A stretch of DNA of 64,000 bases from RGIG2945 sp045540355 (lineage in GTDB: Bacteria; Bacillota; Clostridia; Oscillospirales; Acutalibacteraceae): positions 1 through 64,000 of the forward strand of contig JAZQHB010000079.1 in NCBI GenBank assembly GCA_045540355.1, written 5' to 3'. Below the pieces are notes generated by a model. The model was given only the letters and a program-made list of their open reading frames with translations. It was not told the origin of the DNA and ran no database searches. Positions within the stretch are counted from its first letter, which is position 1. Every line of letters starts with the position of its first letter. The translations under genes and the position numbers were made by a program. Shown here piece by piece: positions 35,052 to 42,459 of the stretch.

Positions 35052-35150
35052 GATGAAATCCACCCTTACGGGTGGGTTAAATATTGCTTCGCAATGTGAA
35101 ATCCTCACTTTGTTCGGATGAAATCGCTGCGGCGGTGGGTGGATTTTATT
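35052..35150. repeat. Hairpin array 2
   Basis: Short stem-loops: CCACCC(ttac)GGGTGG (35060-35075), ATTGC(ttc)GCAAT (35083-35095) and an outer AAATCCACC / GGTGGATTT pair, separated by TGAAATC-like spacers. It is the same kind of structure as array 1 with a different spacer word. It again ends at a promoter carrying TTTATGCTACAATAAAA. No coding potential. Confidence 0.6.
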
Positions 35151-35172
35151 ATCGCAATCAAACCGCATACTA

Positions 35173-35201
35173 TTGCGGTTATTTTCTTTTTATGCTACAA
35201 T
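35173..35201 (+). promoter_or_regulatory. Promoter of the alpha-galactosidase gene, sharing a 17-bp repeat
   Basis: TTGCGG (35173-35178), a 17-nt spacer, TACAAT (35196-35201). The -10 is within TTTATGCTACAATAAAA (35189-35205), an exact copy of 32884-32900. Confidence 0.55.
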
Positions 35202-35230
35202 AAAAACACACTTCGTAAAGGAGCATTTGT

Positions 35231-36880
35231 ATGAATAAGAAATATACAATCAAATACAAACTCGATGGAAAGGTTATCACTTCTCACGATTTGGAAAATG
35301 CTGATTACCGCCTTGAGATTGTTGATAATGAAAAAGAATATAAAGTAAAAATCATTCCGAAAAAAACTTTTGAAATGGTTGAGTTTTATGCTGAAATGCC
35401 GTATGAATTTAAAAACGGCGATAAATTCTTCGGCAACGGTTATCAATCGTGGTCAACCACAAAGGAGTACACATCTTCTGAAATTATGAAAGGTGTAATC
35501 AAGCTTGCAAAAATTTCCGAATACACAAAAGGTCTTGCAAGAAAAACAAGTGACGAGTGGATGATTGACTACACATACAAAAAAGGTGAATTCCACAGTC
35601 ATTGCTATACATATATCCGAAACGGTGAAAATTTAAAGTTCTTCGGCTCACTCAACGAGAAAACGGGCTACACATATTACAAAGTGAAAATGAACGAAAA
35701 CCGTTTTTATTTCTGCAAGGATTTGCTCGGAAAAATTCTTGATACCGAGTGGCAGATTTTCGATATCGTAATGTTTGAAGGCACTTATGATGAAGTCTTT
35801 GACAATTACTTTGCCTTGTGGGATATGCCCGATACAAGAAAAGGTATGATGAGCGGTTACACATCGTGGTACAACTACTTCCAGGATATTGATGAAAATA
35901 TCATTCTCCGTGACCTTGACGGACTTGATGAATATAAAGATCAGGTATCAATCTTCCAGATTGATGACGGTTATGAAACATTTATCGGTGACTGGCTTGA
36001 TGATAATCCGAAGAAATTTCCTCACGGTATGAAATATATCGCAGAGAAGATTCATAATAAGGGCTACAAGGCCGGTATTTGGCTTGCTCCGTTTAACTGT
36101 CAAAAGGTATCAAGAATGGCAAAAGAACACCCTGAATGGCTTATACGCGACGATAACGACAAGCCTATGGTCGGTTGCATAGCCTGGGGAGGAGCTTACA
36201 CCTTTGATATCTATAATGAGGGCGTCAGAGAGTACCTCAGAAAGGTATTTGATGTGGTGCTCAATGATTGGGGTTATGATATGGTCAAGCTCGATTTCTT
36301 ATACAGCCAGTGCATCAAACCGAGAAACGGAAAATGCCGCGGTGAAATAATGTGCGATGCCTTGGCATTTTTAAGAGAGTGCGTAGGCGATAAATTATTC
36401 CTCGGTTGCGGAGTTCCGATTGGTCCTGCATTGGGAGTTGTAGATGCTTGCAGAATCAGCTGTGATGTTGATTTGCCGTACTTGGGTAAATATTATAATT
36501 TCATTCAGGTCAGCAACGAAATCCCGAGTGCACAGAATGCGATTAACAACTCGATTTTCCGCCGTCACTTAAACGGCAGAGCGTGGATGAATGACCCTGA
36601 TGTTTTCTTCTTGAGAAAGAATAATCTTAAATTCACAGACGAGCAGAAATATATCCTCGGCAGAATAAACAATCTCTGCGGTAATGTTCTTTTTGTTTCT
36701 GACAACGCAGGAGATTATGACGAAAAAGCAGGCAAGCTTTTAAGACAATTCTTTGAAAAGACCGATGAAAAAATTATTTCCGCAGATTTAGTCGACGGTG
36801 AAATTTTCAAAATCAAAACCGAAAAAGACGGCAAACAAAACGAATTCAATTTCAATCTTAAAAAAGGTGTAATTTGCTGA
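35231..36880 (+). CDS. GH36-family alpha-galactosidase
   Basis: 549 aa. An N-terminal beta-sandwich (about 1-190) precedes a TIM barrel. Seen: NGYQSWSTTKEYTSSE, YTSWYNYFQDIDE, the substrate-binding IFQIDDGYETFIGDW, AGIWLAPFNC, the nucleophile Asp in YDMVKLDFLYSQC and the acid/base Asp in CRISCDVDLPY. It would release alpha-galactose from raffinose-type sugars or galactomannan. No signal peptide, so it is cytoplasmic and acts on imported oligosaccharides. No sugar transporter is adjacent, and specificity within GH36 is unproved. Confidence 0.88.
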   Translation: MNKKYTIKYKLDGKVITSHDLENADYRLEIVDNEKEYKVKIIPKKTFEMVEFYAEMPYEFKNGDKFFGNGYQSWSTTKEYTSSEIMKGVIKLAKISEYTKGLARKTSDEWMIDYTYKKGEFHSHCYTYIRNGENLKFFGSLNEKTGYTYYKVKMNENRFYFCKDLLGKILDTEWQIFDIVMFEGTYDEVFDNYFALWDMPDTRKGMMSGYTSWYNYFQDIDENIILRDLDGLDEYKDQVSIFQIDDGYETFIGDWLDDNPKKFPHGMKYIAEKIHNKGYKAGIWLAPFNCQKVSRMAKEHPEWLIRDDNDKPMVGCIAWGGAYTFDIYNEGVREYLRKVFDVVLNDWGYDMVKLDFLYSQCIKPRNGKCRGEIMCDALAFLRECVGDKLFLGCGVPIGPALGVVDACRISCDVDLPYLGKYYNFIQVSNEIPSAQNAINNSIFRRHLNGRAWMNDPDVFFLRKNNLKFTDEQKYILGRINNLCGNVLFVSDNAGDYDEKAGKLLRQFFEKTDEKIISADLVDGEIFKIKTEKDGKQNEFNFNLKKGVIC

Positions 36881-36889
36881 TAAAAATGA

Positions 36890-36925
36890 CCCCACTTGGA
36901 AGAAAAAACTTTCAAGCGGGGTTTT
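36890..36925. terminator. Bidirectional terminator between GH36 gene and azlD
   Basis: CCCCACTTG and CAAGCGGGG pair with one mismatch, followed by TTTTAG on plus and by TCATTTTTATC on minus. It lies between convergent genes. Confidence 0.75.
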
Positions 36926-36927
36926 AG

Positions 36928-37230
36928 TTATATTAAGAATAATTCAAGAATAAATACCGTAACGCAACAGGTGAGGGCGGTTTTGAAAAGGTCAAAGCCG
37001 AGCCATGCAACCACAATTCCGATTACCAAAGCGGCGACACCCGAGATTGTGCTGTTTGTAGCATTGGTGATTGCAGGGAATGTCATAACTGCAAGTGTAA
37101 CATAGGGTACATAGTAGAGAAACGAATTGAAAAATTTATTCTTGATTTTGCTTCTTATGGCGGTCAGAGGAATTACTCTGATAAGGTAAGTCACAAGAAA
37201 CATTATTCCGATATAAATATAGTTACGCAT
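36928..37230 (-). CDS. azlD: AzlD-type branched-chain amino acid transport subunit
   Basis: 100 aa with about four hydrophobic helices (YIYIGIMFLVTYLIRVIPLT, then FNSFLYYVPYVTLAVMTFP). The small partner of AzlC in branched-chain amino acid export. I use the ATG at 37230, 9 nt after AAGGAGG; it overlaps the azlC stop by 8 bp, so the two are coupled. Confidence 0.88.
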   Translation of the reverse strand: MRNYIYIGIMFLVTYLIRVIPLTAIRSKIKNKFFNSFLYYVPYVTLAVMTFPAITNATNSTISGVAALVIGIVVAWLGFDLFKTALTCCVTVFILELFLI

Positions 37231-37978
37231 CACTTTCATCCTCCTTTTTCGGGAAAATCAAAGCGGCGAGTGTTGAAATAAGGACAGTAAGAATAATTGT
37301 TCTCATACCCTCTGAAAGCTCGCAGAAATAGGGGATATAATTTGATGCAAAGCTCAAGGTGAAGCAGACTATAATAATACCTGCGATTACCTTGTTTTTT
37401 CTTGCAGGGGGAATGATGATTGCAAGGAACATTCCGTAAAGTGCAACGGAAAATGCACTGACCAATCTTGCGGGAAGAATGTTGCCTGCAAGTATTCCGA
37501 GCGATGTTCCGATTGCCCATGCAGGTACAGAAACTGCCGCGGCTCCGTAGCTGTAATTGGGATTGAGATAACCGTCTCTTGCTATGGAAATACCGAAGAT
37601 TTCATCCGTCACATGCAATGCCATAAGAAAACGGTGGAAGAAAGGCATCTTCGGGTCAAGTCTTTGGCTCATAGCACAGCTCATAAGTATGTAGCGTGCA
37701 TTTGCAACCAATGTTGCAAGTGCTATTTCTATAAATGTTGCCGATGCACCGATAAGCGTAAAGCCGACATATTCACCTGCAGATGCGGTGCATAAAAGAC
37801 TTGCAATAAAGCCTTGTGCCTCATTGAGACCCGCGTGTTTTGCCGCAATGCCTAATGAGAATGAAACGGCAAGGTATCCCAACGCAATCGGGATACCGTC
37901 TTTCATACCCTTGCGGAGTATTTCTCTATTTTCTTTTTCCTTAATGGAATAGGGTTTAACAGCTTTCACAACAATCAC
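37223..37978 (-). CDS. azlC: AzlC family branched-chain amino acid permease
   Basis: 251 aa with about seven or eight transmembrane segments: GMKDGIPIALGYLAVSFSLG, SLLCTASAGEYVGFTLIGAS, and ARYILMSCAMSQRLDP, the last typical of the AzlC family. With AzlD it forms a branched-chain amino acid exporter. The start is GTG at 37978 or the GTG 9 nt later; AGGAAA is the only ribosome-like site. Confidence 0.88.
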   Translation of the reverse strand: MIVVKAVKPYSIKEKENREILRKGMKDGIPIALGYLAVSFSLGIAAKHAGLNEAQGFIASLLCTASAGEYVGFTLIGASATFIEIALATLVANARYILMSCAMSQRLDPKMPFFHRFLMALHVTDEIFGISIARDGYLNPNYSYGAAAVSVPAWAIGTSLGILAGNILPARLVSAFSVALYGMFLAIIIPPARKNKVIAGIIIVCFTLSFASNYIPYFCELSEGMRTIILTVLISTLAALIFPKKEDESDA

Positions 37979-38076
37979 ATTTCCTGAATATCAAAGTGTA
38001 TTAAGTATATCACAATGCCATGCAAAAATAAATAGAAAAAAATTTTTTTGTCAAATTAAGCAGATGTATGATATAA

Positions 38077-39300
38077 TTATCGGAAGAACCCCGGAGGTAA
38101 AAAAGTCGGTGTATATTTTATGTCGGTCATTAAAGATGCTCTCTTGATTATATCCCGACCGTAGCGTTTGCGGAGCTTTGAAATATTCAGCTCAAGACTT
38201 TCGTGCATTTCAAATTTTTCGTTGTCCGTTTCAAGTGATAACTGTATACCGTCATTTTCGCCTATCAGTTCCGATGCTCTGATGCTTATTGCACGAATCG
38301 GCTCACCTTGCCAGACATCGTTGATTAAGTCCATACCTATGTGCATAAGCTCCAACGGAAAACGCGTCGGTTGAAGAAGTCTGCGTTGATGCTCGGTGAC
38401 ATGAAGGTTTTTGTCCTTGATACTGACTTGAACGGTACCTGCAAGTGCATTGATTTCTCTTAAAGATGCACATACTTTCTCACAGAGGCTCAATAAGACA
38501 TTTTTCATCGCTTTTTGAGTTGTAATATCTTTAGGGGTTGTAGTGCCCTTGCCGACGCTCTTAACGGGCGGCATTTCGTCAAATTTCAATACGCGGGAAT
38601 TATCAAGCCCCGAAGCATACGAAAAAAGTCTTTCTCCGTTTTTGCCTAACACGAGTGAAAGCGTTTTTTCGCCGACGGTGACAATGTCGCCAATCGTAAA
38701 CACGCCGATGCTTCTCAAGCGGGAATAGGTGGCACGACCTACACCGAGCAAATCGCAAGCGGGCAGAGGCCACACAACTTCACGGAAATTCTCTTGCGAT
38801 ATAACGGAAGTTGCATCGGGTTTTTTAAGGTCACTGCCTAACTTTGCAAAGATTTTGTTGAAGCTGACACCGACGGAAATGGTAAGCCCCAATCTCGCTT
38901 TCATTTCATTGCGGATTTGCTCTGCAATCTCAAACCCGCTTCCGAAAAGATTTGTACTGCCCGTAACATCAAGCCAACATTCGTCTATGCCGAAAGGCTC
39001 GACCATATCGGTGTATTGCATATAAATATGCCGTGCACAAGCGGAATAGATTTCATATTTTTCGTAGTGCGGCGGAAGCAGAACGAGGTTCGGACATTTA
39101 AGCCGTGCTTCCCATACAGGTTCGGCGGTTTTTACACCGTAAGCCTTTGCAACTTCGTTTTTTGCAAGTATTATTCCGTGTCGTTCCTTTTCATTTCCGC
39201 AGACCGCAACGGGAGAATCTTTAAGCTCGGGATGAGAAAGACACTCAACAGAAGCGAAAAAATTATTGAGGTCACAATGCAGAATTATTCTGTCATACAT
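38077..39300 (-). CDS. dinB: Y-family DNA polymerase IV
   Basis: 407 aa translesion polymerase. Seen: ILHCDLNNFFASVECLSHPE (palm Asp; Asn-Asn where many have MDA), MVEPFGIDECWLDVTGST (catalytic SIDE-like motif, here GIDE), ISVGVSFNKIFAKLGSDLKKP, LLGVGRATYSRLRSIGV (helix-hairpin-helix) and a little-finger domain (about 240-350). No clear beta-clamp QLxLF box; a SLETDNEKF stretch lies near the C-terminus. Transcribed from a promoter whose spacer contains a LexA-type dyad, so SOS-regulated. Confidence 0.92.
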   Translation of the reverse strand: MYDRIILHCDLNNFFASVECLSHPELKDSPVAVCGNEKERHGIILAKNEVAKAYGVKTAEPVWEARLKCPNLVLLPPHYEKYEIYSACARHIYMQYTDMVEPFGIDECWLDVTGSTNLFGSGFEIAEQIRNEMKARLGLTISVGVSFNKIFAKLGSDLKKPDATSVISQENFREVVWPLPACDLLGVGRATYSRLRSIGVFTIGDIVTVGEKTLSLVLGKNGERLFSYASGLDNSRVLKFDEMPPVKSVGKGTTTPKDITTQKAMKNVLLSLCEKVCASLREINALAGTVQVSIKDKNLHVTEHQRRLLQPTRFPLELMHIGMDLINDVWQGEPIRAISIRASELIGENDGIQLSLETDNEKFEMHESLELNISKLRKRYGRDIIKRASLMTDIKYTPTFLPPGFFR

Positions 39301-39333
39301 AAAGCGGTAATCGTCCTTTCAAAAAGTAAAATA

Positions 39334-39369
39334 CGAACATTTGTTTATATATAATAGCACAAATGTTCG
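39334..39369. promoter_or_regulatory. LexA (SOS) operator dyad between dinB and HAD gene
   Basis: CGAACATTTGT (39334-39344) and ACAAATGTTCG (39359-39369) are perfect 11-bp inverted arms. Each arm contains the half-sites of the Firmicute LexA box (CGAAC-N4-GTTYG): CGAACATTTGTTTA on the left and GCACAAATGTTCG on the right. TATAAT for the plus strand lies in the spacer. The site overlaps the dinB promoter and could repress both directions. Confidence 0.75.
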
Positions 39370-39379
39370 GTTGTGTAAA
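39351..39379 (-). promoter_or_regulatory. dinB promoter
   Basis: On minus: TTTACA (39379-39374), a 17-nt spacer holding CGAACATTTGTGC, then TATTAT (39356-39351). LexA bound here would cover the spacer and -10. Confidence 0.6.
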
Positions 39380-39389
39380 GAGGTAAATT

Positions 39390-40034
39390 ATGTTTTCACA
39401 TGTAATATGGGATTTTAACGGAACAATTTTTGATGATGTAGATGTAGGAATCAAGAGTGCAAATGTGCTTTTGAAAAGGCAAGGTCTGCCTTTAATCGAA
39501 AACAGAAAGCAGTACAGAGATGTTTTCGGTTTTCCGATTATAGATTATTACAGAAAATTGGGACTTGTAACAACTCAGGAGAGCTATAACGAATTAGCAC
39601 CGATCTGGGTTGATATTTATAATGAGCTTGAAAAAAGTGCAAAGATTTTTGACGGTGTAGAAGACAAGCTAAAAAAAATAAAAGCTGCGGGAATCAAGCA
39701 GATTATACTCTCGGCAACGGAAGCAGAAATGCTTAAAGGTCAGGTGAAAAGGCTCGGGATATATGATTATTTTGACGATATTTTAGGGCTTGATAACATC
39801 AGAGCAGAAAGTAAGATTGCGGTTGCAAAAGAGTGGATAAAAAAAGAAAAACCGCAAAAAGCGGTTTTCCTGGGTGACACCACGCACGATTTTGAGGTTG
39901 CAAAACAAATCGGTGTGGAATGTATTTTAATTGCAAACGGACATCAGTCAAGAGAAGTCCTCGAAAAATGCGGAACAAAGGTAGTAGATAGTGTTGATGT
40001 GATTGATGAGCTTATAGGGATTCAAAAGGATTGA
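39390..40034 (+). CDS. HAD-superfamily hydrolase (phosphoglycolate phosphatase-like)
   Basis: 214 aa. Motif 1 is VIWDFNGTIFDD: the usual DxDGT second Asp is Asn, a variant seen in a Firmicute subgroup. Motif 2 is IILSAT; motif 3 has Lys in ESKIAVAKEW; motif 4 is VFLGDTTHDFEVAK. A small helical cap sits at about 15-80. It shares the intergenic region with dinB and may also be under LexA control. Substrate unknown; replacement of the acid/base Asp could slow phosphomonoester hydrolysis. Confidence 0.85.
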   Translation: MFSHVIWDFNGTIFDDVDVGIKSANVLLKRQGLPLIENRKQYRDVFGFPIIDYYRKLGLVTTQESYNELAPIWVDIYNELEKSAKIFDGVEDKLKKIKAAGIKQIILSATEAEMLKGQVKRLGIYDYFDDILGLDNIRAESKIAVAKEWIKKEKPQKAVFLGDTTHDFEVAKQIGVECILIANGHQSREVLEKCGTKVVDSVDVIDELIGIQKD

Positions 40035-40060
40035 TTCTTTAGCTGAACTTTTTCTGTGTT

Positions 40061-40237
40061 TTATTTTTGAAAATCTCCTAATTTTTTCAAAAGTTTTTCC
40101 TTGGCTTCTTGAATTACTGTATCATCAAAATTAGGATAAATACAAGTGCTGCAATGCCCTATATGGTCAATCGAAATTTCATCTAAGATGCATTTGCCGC
40201 AATTTTCATAAATACAAAAATCATTTTCACAATTCAT
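40061..40237 (-). CDS. Small Cys-rich protein (58 aa), possibly metal-binding
   Basis: 58 residues starting MNCENDFCIYENCGKCILDE and ending AKEKLLKKLGDFQK. Seven Cys in C-x4-C-x4-C-x2-C and later C-x2-C (HCSTC) spacing plus one or two His suggest zinc or iron-sulfur binding. The spacing recalls short DUF1540-like proteins, but I cannot confirm that. Strong AAAGGAG 7 nt before the ATG. It lies just downstream of the structured RNA and its terminator, so it may be expressed by read-through. Convergent with the HAD gene. Confidence 0.7.
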   Translation of the reverse strand: MNCENDFCIYENCGKCILDEISIDHIGHCSTCIYPNFDDTVIQEAKEKLLKKLGDFQK

Positions 40238-40254
40238 ATTTATCTCCTTTTTTT

Positions 40255-40423
40255 AAAAATAAAAAATGCGTAGCCGAAGCTACGCATGAAAAATACATAG
40301 CTCAATAGTCGCAAAACAATTCTAAATGTCCTAATAAAAGCACATCAAGAGAGCATCTGTATTTTTGCCGAGGCTAAAAACAGATGTACCTTATTAGAAC
40401 TTATTAAATTAGAATTGTTTTGC
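40255..40423 (-). ncRNA. Probable stand-alone structured RNA (6S-like rod) with own promoter and terminator
   Basis: On the minus strand the predicted start (about 40423) coincides with a 15-bp terminal helix (GCAAAACAATTCTAA with TTAGAATTGTTTTGC, 40423-40409 and 40325-40311). Inside are an asymmetric bulge, a 7-bp helix (CTAATAA/TTATTAG), a second large asymmetric loop and an apical hairpin (CATCTGT...ACAGATG). An intrinsic terminator (ATGCGTAGC/GCTACGCAT, 40287-40266, then TTTTTTATTTTT) ends it. A long rod with internal bubbles and paired ends is the design of 6S RNA, but I do not recognise its sequence. It could instead be an attenuator for the 58-aa gene. Confidence 0.6.
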
Positions 40424-40429
40424 AAAATT

Positions 40430-40457
40430 ATTATATCACATAACAAAAAAATTACAA
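40430..40457 (-). promoter_or_regulatory. Promoter of the structured RNA
   Basis: Minus strand TTGTAA (40457-40452), a 16-nt spacer, TATAAT (40435-40430). The expected start 7 nt downstream is exactly the first base of the terminal helix. Confidence 0.6.
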
Positions 40458-40479
40458 TAGCTTTTCTTTATTATATAGG

Positions 40480-40504
40480 AAATTACTCGCTTCGTAAGTA
40501 ATTT
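40480..40504. repeat. Isolated hairpin in the 40.44-40.65 kb gap
   Basis: AAATTACT and AGTAATTT pair around CGCTTCGTA. A second small dyad (CCCCAAGATTGGGG, 40529-40542) follows. I see no gene in 40440-40650 besides these. Confidence 0.4.
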
Positions 40505-40651
40505 GCATATAACAAGAAACACCTTATTCCCCAAGATTGGGGGCATTATAAACATTTTCTTATATTACTGATAATTTAAATCATCAAAGTCACGATAAAT
40601 ACAACTATTGAGATGATCCGATTTGCTAATCTGAATTTATTAACAAATAAC

Positions 40652-40692
40652 AAAAATTCCCTCGAGATTAAGTATCTCAAGGGAATTTTTTT
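40652..40692. terminator. Terminator of the hydrogenase operon
   Basis: AAAAATTCCCTCGAGAT pairs with ATCTCAAGGGAATTTTT (one mismatch). The T-runs on both sides make it bidirectional; it lies 8 nt past the hydA stop. Confidence 0.85.
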
Positions 40693-40699
40693 GTTTAGA

Positions 40700-42445
40700 T
40701 TATTTGTATTTCGGTCTTGCTACATAAGATGTATGCAAGATTTCATGAGCCTTATGGCTTCCGGGTTCACCGAAGAATTCACTGTAAACGCGCTTGATAG
40801 CTTCGTTTTCGTGAGATTTTCTTACCGGGAGATTCTTATCAGCTTCATACAAAGCAGCTGCTCTTCTTGACTTGAGGTCGATGAAGTTGTGAACAACTGC
40901 GTGCTGGATGGGCTGACCGCCGCCGTTTACGCAACCGCCGGGGCATCCCATGATTTCGATGAAGTGATAGTTAGCTTCGCCGTTCTTAACCTTGTCCATA
41001 ACGATTTTTGCATTAGCTGTACCGCTGCATACGCAAACATTAACATCCATACCTGCAACTGAATATGTTGCTTCTTTGATACCGTTAGTGCCGCGAACTT
41101 CTTTGAAGTCAAGGTTTGTAAGCTCTTCGCCTGTAAGCTTTTCAACTGCAGTACGCAAAGCAGCTTCCATAACACCGCCTGTTGCACCGAAGATAACAGC
41201 AGCACCTGTGCCTTCACCAAGCGGATTGTCAAATTCTTCTTCAGGAAGATGCTTGAAGAAGAGACCTGCACTCTCGATCATTCTGCCGAGCTCACGAGTT
41301 GTGAGAGCGATGTCAACATCCGGATAACCTGATGCAGACTGATCAGCACGCTGTGTTTCAAACTTCTTAGCTGTACAGGGCATAATACCAACAACAACGA
41401 TGTTCTTGGGATCGATATTCATCTTCTGTGCATACCAAGTTTTGATTGTAGCACCGAACATCTGCTGAGGTGATTTACATGTTGAAAGGTGAGGAATCTG
41501 TTCGGGATAGTAGTGTTCGCAATACTTAATCCATCCGGGTGAGCATGATGTGATCATCGGAAGAACGCCGCCGTTCTGAACTCTGTCAAGGAATTCTGTA
41601 GCTTCTTCCATGATTGTAAGGTCAGCTGCGAAGTCAGTATCAAATACCTTATCGAAGCCGAGTCTTCTCAATGCAGCAACCATCTTACCTTCAACATTTG
41701 TACCGATGTGCATACCGAAGCATTCACCGAGTGTTACGCGGATAGAGGGAGCTGTCTGAACAACAACGAACTTTTCGGGATCGTTGATAGCTGCGAGAAC
41801 CTTATCTGTGTCGTCTTTTTCATAGATAGCACCTGTCGGGCAATGAACGATACACTGACCGCAGGAAATACATGAAACATTTGCAAGGTCCTTATCGAAT
41901 GCAGAGCTGATATGAGTATCAAAGCCTCTTGCATTAGCACCGATAACGGAGATTTTCTGCATATCACAAGCAGCAACACAACGACGGCAAAGAACGCACT
42001 TGTTGTTGTCACGAACCATGTGAGCAGCTGAATCGTCGAAATCGTACTGAGGAACTTCACCGTCGAAACGGCTTTCATCTTCAACACCGTACTGCTTACA
42101 GAGAGCCTGGAGCTCACAGTTACCGCTACGGATACATGAAAGACATTTACGGTCATGAGTTGAGAGAATAAGTTCGAGAGTAGTTTTTCTGGAATTTCTT
42201 ACTTTTTCTGTGTTTGTGAAGATTTCCATACCCTCGTTTACGGGGAATACGCAAGCGGTGACAAGGCTTCTTGCGCCTTTAACTTCTACCATACACATAC
42301 GGCAGGCACCGATTTCGTTGATATCCTTTAAGTAGCAGAGTGTAGGAATCTCGATTCCTGCATATCTTGCAGCTTCAAGGATTGTAATACCGTTGGGCAC
42401 ACTCAAGGGAGTGCCGTTGATTTTAATATTTACCATTGTTTCCAT
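40700..42445 (-). CDS. hydA: [FeFe]-hydrogenase catalytic subunit of a NADH-dependent (bifurcating-type) complex
   Basis: 581 aa. N-terminal [2Fe-2S] domain (IPTLCYLKDINEIGACRMC), His-ligated [4Fe-4S] region (STHDRKCLSCIRSGNC), two [4Fe-4S] motifs (CVLCRRCVAAC, CISCGQCIVHC), then the H-cluster domain with all three signatures: ITSCSPGWIKYCE, GIMPCTAKKFE and EIMGCPGGCVNGGGQP. A C-terminal small-subunit-like tail follows. It produces or uptakes H2, coupled to NADH and ferredoxin through HydB and HydC. I use the ATG at 42445, 10 nt past AAGGAG; the GTG at 42454 is too close to it. Confidence 0.95.
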   Translation of the reverse strand: METMVNIKINGTPLSVPNGITILEAARYAGIEIPTLCYLKDINEIGACRMCMVEVKGARSLVTACVFPVNEGMEIFTNTEKVRNSRKTTLELILSTHDRKCLSCIRSGNCELQALCKQYGVEDESRFDGEVPQYDFDDSAAHMVRDNNKCVLCRRCVAACDMQKISVIGANARGFDTHISSAFDKDLANVSCISCGQCIVHCPTGAIYEKDDTDKVLAAINDPEKFVVVQTAPSIRVTLGECFGMHIGTNVEGKMVAALRRLGFDKVFDTDFAADLTIMEEATEFLDRVQNGGVLPMITSCSPGWIKYCEHYYPEQIPHLSTCKSPQQMFGATIKTWYAQKMNIDPKNIVVVGIMPCTAKKFETQRADQSASGYPDVDIALTTRELGRMIESAGLFFKHLPEEEFDNPLGEGTGAAVIFGATGGVMEAALRTAVEKLTGEELTNLDFKEVRGTNGIKEATYSVAGMDVNVCVCSGTANAKIVMDKVKNGEANYHFIEIMGCPGGCVNGGGQPIQHAVVHNFIDLKSRRAAALYEADKNLPVRKSHENEAIKRVYSEFFGEPGSHKAHEILHTSYVARPKYK

Positions 42446-42459
42446 ATTAGGCACACTCC

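Noticed and set aside
40155..40240. Selenoprotein reading of TGA codons
   Set aside because: The only internal TGA in a family gene is in the lipid kinase, where no selenocysteine is known and no selenocysteine insertion hairpin is evident just downstream.
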